Of a DNA stretch of 64,000 nt, positions 60,256 to 64,000 are shown in pieces (position 1 is the stretch's first letter; each line of letters starts with the position of its first letter). The position numbers were made by a program, and so were the translations under genes. Under the pieces are notes generated by a model, which saw nothing but the letters and a program-made list of their open reading frames with translations, was not told the DNA's origin and made no database searches. This stretch comes from Sipunculus nudus (lineage: Eukaryota > Annelida > Sipuncula > Golfingiida > Sipunculidae), in contig CM049311.1 of the NCBI GenBank assembly GCA_026874595.1, positions 70,416,453-70,480,452 of the forward strand. The letters are read 5' to 3'.

Positions 60256-63185
60256 AAACAAGGGACCCATGGGTCACGGCGCTCAGCTGATCGTGATTGG
60301 ACTATAAATGTTTCTCCACTGTGATACTATATCGAGTCGATGAAGCTTATGAATATCATGTACATGTTAGGCTATTATAAAGGAATGTAATGTAATATGT
60401 GAGTAAATGAGAAATGAAATTACCTGACTGATGGATTAATAGAGTCAAATAAAGTGGTTTATTTTTTATTTATTTAGGAGGGGTTGAAAATTGTGATATA
60501 TTTGAGCAAATATGAATGCAATGACAGCAGTAATAAGCAGTAGTAGAATGATAATAAGGCTATTTGTTGAAGGATCTAAAGTGTATGGTAGTCTGCAAGC
60601 GTTCAATTTGACAGATATGATGTTATGATTAACTATGCTGATGAAGTGATTTATGAATATGTGACTGTATGACACAATATCTCTTTAGTCTTGACAAGGT
60701 ACATTATTGTGATGCCCACTATGTCTACATATTACACAATATTGACATAATTTCTGGCATGTACATAGGTACCTATGGATGAATAGTTATACAAAATATT
60801 AAAGTATGAATATATCTGATTCATCTTGTTCTTGCTTACTGAGGCTGACTTTGGGATGGGGTTCGGAGAAGGGAATAGTGAGGGCAGCACGAAGGTGGAT
60901 GTAGAAATATTCTATTGTAATGTTTTTCATTTATATAAGAATATGAAAAGCTAAGAGGAAAGGGGCCCTCCTACTTGGTTATAGTAAAGTTCTAAATATA
61001 TGATTGCAAACTAATACTCTGACAAGACTGTCATGAAGAAAAACAGTAAAAGTTTTGAGATACTGTGTTGCATACGAAAATTTATAGTTGGACAGGCAAG
61101 TGGACAGAATGGACTAATACCTTTATTTCACTTTCAAGAGAATAATGCATTTAAGTTTAAATATAATCCTATTTTTTTAAGCAGATCCACTTTTTCCATT
61201 AAGAAGTTTTTATCTGAATCATTTTTTTTATTTACAGGTTTATAAATTTTTAATTAAAAAACCTGAAAATAAAAGTTAAAATATTAGAATTGTTGCAAAA
61301 GTTGCAATCATTATATATACATAGTAAAAAACATTGGGTCATATTATGCATACACATATATTTTATTAATTTTAAATCATAAATGTTTAAACTGATTTTA
61401 AAAGAAAATAATGCCACAACATGGCATCTACAAGAATATTCCTTGAATCACAATAAAAAGTTTTGCACATTGGAGTTTTCAGGACATGCTTAATTTTATT
61501 CACCAAAATAAAATAAAAGTAATTTTGAAAAGTAAATTTAATCATTGTAACCCTGGTGGTACAATACAAAATCTAAAATGTAGCATGTCCAAGAATAAAA
61601 TAAAATACAGAAAAATTATAACATTCATCTAGTTTATGCACCAGCTGGGGGGGGGGGGAGATAAGTGCAGGGCAAAGGGGAAGCCTGCTAGTAGTGGCCA
61701 AGCTGGGCCAAGGTAAGCTGCCTGGGGTGGGTTACATAATGCAAGTGAAGGCTGTACTACTAGGTGGGCTAGATGTAAACAACACTTGACATGGTGTATG
61801 AAAACATGAATAAAAGCTATTCATTCCAATCAATTTCTTTTGAATGTTCAGATTTTAAAAGATTAAATCCTTATGCATATATGCTGGGAAAATTAAATCA
61901 ACAGTGCCAAAGTTGGACAAAATTTAAGGTATTGATTTTTTATTTATGCTAATAACTTGAAAAATTTGCAAAATTCAGATCTAATTTTGGGTAAACAATT
62001 GAATCTTGATTAAATAAAGTTATATTCCTGAAAAAAAGTCTCTAGGTTCAGCAATTCTCATGTTAGGTGAGTAAATATATTTCCTGATTTTTTAAAAAAT
62101 TGCATTATGTTTTGGCCAATAACTTCAAAATAATACCCAATACTGACCTAATTTTTGGTATGTTCATAGAAAATGTATAAAAGAATGTGATTACTAAATA
62201 CGATCAAAAACAGATCAGTGGTTTTGATATAAGGCAGCCTTGAAGTGTAACAATGGCTTTTTTTGTGGAAAACAGAGTTTTTTTCCTTAATATCTCGAAG
62301 GAACAAAGTCCTAATGACCCAATTTTCGGTATGGTAGGAGATTTTGGGGACATCTAAAATTATGTCAACAGCCTGGGGAGCATAGAGATGTGCACTGAAT
62401 GACCTACAGTCATCAAAGTGGACTGCCTGACAATGTAAGGGAATACAACAAGAGCCTCCAAAAAAATTCAATAACTAGCCTAATTTTGCAGCTTTTATTT
62501 TCAAATTTCAGATTTTTACAGATTAAATCCTTATGTATACATGGTGTGAAAATTAAACCCACAGTACTTACAGGAAAAAAACGTGCCATGGCGAAGGTTG
62601 GGCAAAATTTAAGGTACCAATTTTATATTTTTGCCAATATTTGAAAAAATTTAACAAATTTTGATCTAATTTTTGGTATACAATTAAATTTTTATTAATT
62701 AAAGTTGTATTACTGAAAAAAAAGTCCCTACCTTTAACACTTTTGGTCTTAAGTGACCAAATATCTTCCTGATTTTTTTACAAAGTCCATTATGTTTGGG
62801 CCCATAACTTTTTTAAATTATATAATACTGACTTAATATCTGGCATGTACATAGGAACTATATAGAGGATATTTATGGTAAATATGAAGAAAACCAGATG
62901 AGTGGTTTTGATATTAGGCAGTCCTGAAGTGTGAAAATAGATTTCTAATAAAAAATTGAGGTTTTTCCTTAATATCTCAAAGGAACGAAGTCCTATTGAC
63001 CGAATTTTTGGCATGGTAGGAGATAATGGGGACATCTAACTGTATGCCAAAATTCAGATTCGTAGGTCCAACGGTGTCGAAACGTGCCAGTCTTACGCAC
63101 GGACATCCAGACGGACGGACGGACAGACGACGGACAATGGACCATGACTATAGCTCAGATGACTTATTGTCAGCTGAGCTAAAAA
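60256..63185 (+). mobile_element. F1 element, mosaic, 2.9 kb
   Basis: It starts AAACAAGGGACCCATGGG with CGCTCAGCTGA and ends in an ACGG tract, the F1 hairpin and AAAAA. The first 650 bp resemble 3294-3960, 60905-62345 resembles 22620-24285, and 62460-63185 resembles 7140-7851 and 51800-52480. So it combines parts found in separate F1 copies. A G run lies at about 61647. No coding capacity. Confidence 0.85.
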
Positions 63186-64000
63186 GGCATTAGATCAAAT
63201 CTTATAAATAATTTTCAATTTAATTATTCATGCGATAATTTATCAAGTATTTTTATTTTCATGAAGTGACATGACAACAAGTTTGTTTGATGAGCAGAAT
63301 GTGAACAAAATCAGATTTTCTTGGTTATAACTTATATTATATTAATGAATTAATTTATTATTATTATTACTATTATTATTATCATTAACATCATCATAGT
63401 AACAGCTGTTCACTCTGATGCTGGAGGAAGGCATGAAGGATGATCTAAAGGTACTTTGCAACCACTGAGAGTCAATTATATGACAAGTAATACTGGGGGA
63501 GCAGGAATTCCTCAAATGTCAATCGAACCCTTGCTGATATCTGCCTGGTCCCTGGGGCACCCGGGAGATGTCTGTGTTTGATATCCACCAGATATTTCAT
63601 GGCTGAATTCTCCTTTGAGCCCTAAGTGTAAAGTTCCATATTTCATGCCACACCAACCAAAGCCTGTGTTTGTCTGATTCAAGCCCCAAAAGCTCAGACA
63701 ATGTGGTCCAGGCTACTTCATTTAAAAGAACCCTTGTCTGGTGAAGATTTCTCCTGAGTATATCTATATCAAGTGTATAAGCGGAGTATTCACACCAAAA
63801 CTTTAGAGAGTACCCAGTAAAAACATACCTCTGCCAACACTTAATAAAGTTCTTGAATAAAAAAAAAGCTGAAATATATAGGCTAGAAAAATACTCTTGA
63901 GACTACATATTTACTTCTGCTTTATTTGTGCTGCATAAGAAATATATATAACCTCAGTGGAATGTATGTTGTTGATCATCAACTTGATCTTTGCGTTGAA
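63186..64000. other. Unassigned sequence
   Basis: An (ATT)n-rich stretch at 63355-63385, then mixed sequence with no recognised gene. Confidence 0.45.

Overview
This is non-coding-rich, AT-rich metazoan nuclear DNA, most probably from a bivalve mollusc. Three things point there: an intron-split nuclear-transport gene, kilobase introns packed with non-autonomous transposons, and several families of elements whose layout (subterminal inverted repeat, tandem core units, ACGG-type microsatellite, 3' hairpin) fits the pearl / Helentron-associated elements I recall from bivalves. The species cannot be told from the sequence.

One host gene is clear. Five minus-strand exons between 24786 and 7972 encode about 190 contiguous residues of transportin-3 (TNPO3), the importin-beta family receptor that imports SR splicing factors. 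All five have AG acceptors and GT donors, and reading phase carries through every junction. The 5' exons (above 24.8 kb) and 3' exons (below 7.9 kb) were not found, so the gene is partial here.

Almost everything else is repeats. Four families of hairpin-ended elements, called F1 to F4 here, are repeated across the window, with a less certain fifth (F5). F1 (ends GCTCAGCTGA / TCAGCTGAGC) lies at 3.3-7.9, 11.2-18.0, 13.4-15.1, 22.5-24.4, 37.6-38.9 (inverted), 45.7-49.1, 49.9-52.5 and 60.3-63.2 kb. F2 (AGCCC..AGCC ends) lies at 8.4-9.5 and 25.0-25.8 kb. F3 (ATGCCCCCGCC / GGCGGGGGCAT) lies at 49.3-49.9 and 53.2-55.1 kb. F4 (TATCCGCC / GGCGGATA) lies at 19.3-20.0 and 45.9-47.1 kb. They insert into A-runs and into one another. 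The intron between the two most 3' exons contains an F1 element that has taken in a pogo-type MITE, a second F1 and a putative F5.

Other mobile DNA: a Harbinger-like MITE with TTA target duplication at 59.3 kb, a hAT-like MITE at 39.6 kb, an inverted pair of Tigger/pogo-like remnants at 26.6 and 40.1 kb (one with a fragment resembling a transposase helix-turn-helix), a truncated non-LTR retrotransposon tail at 28.7 kb, a pair of SINE-like repeats, and several large minisatellites. The stretches listed as unassigned showed me no gene or RNA.
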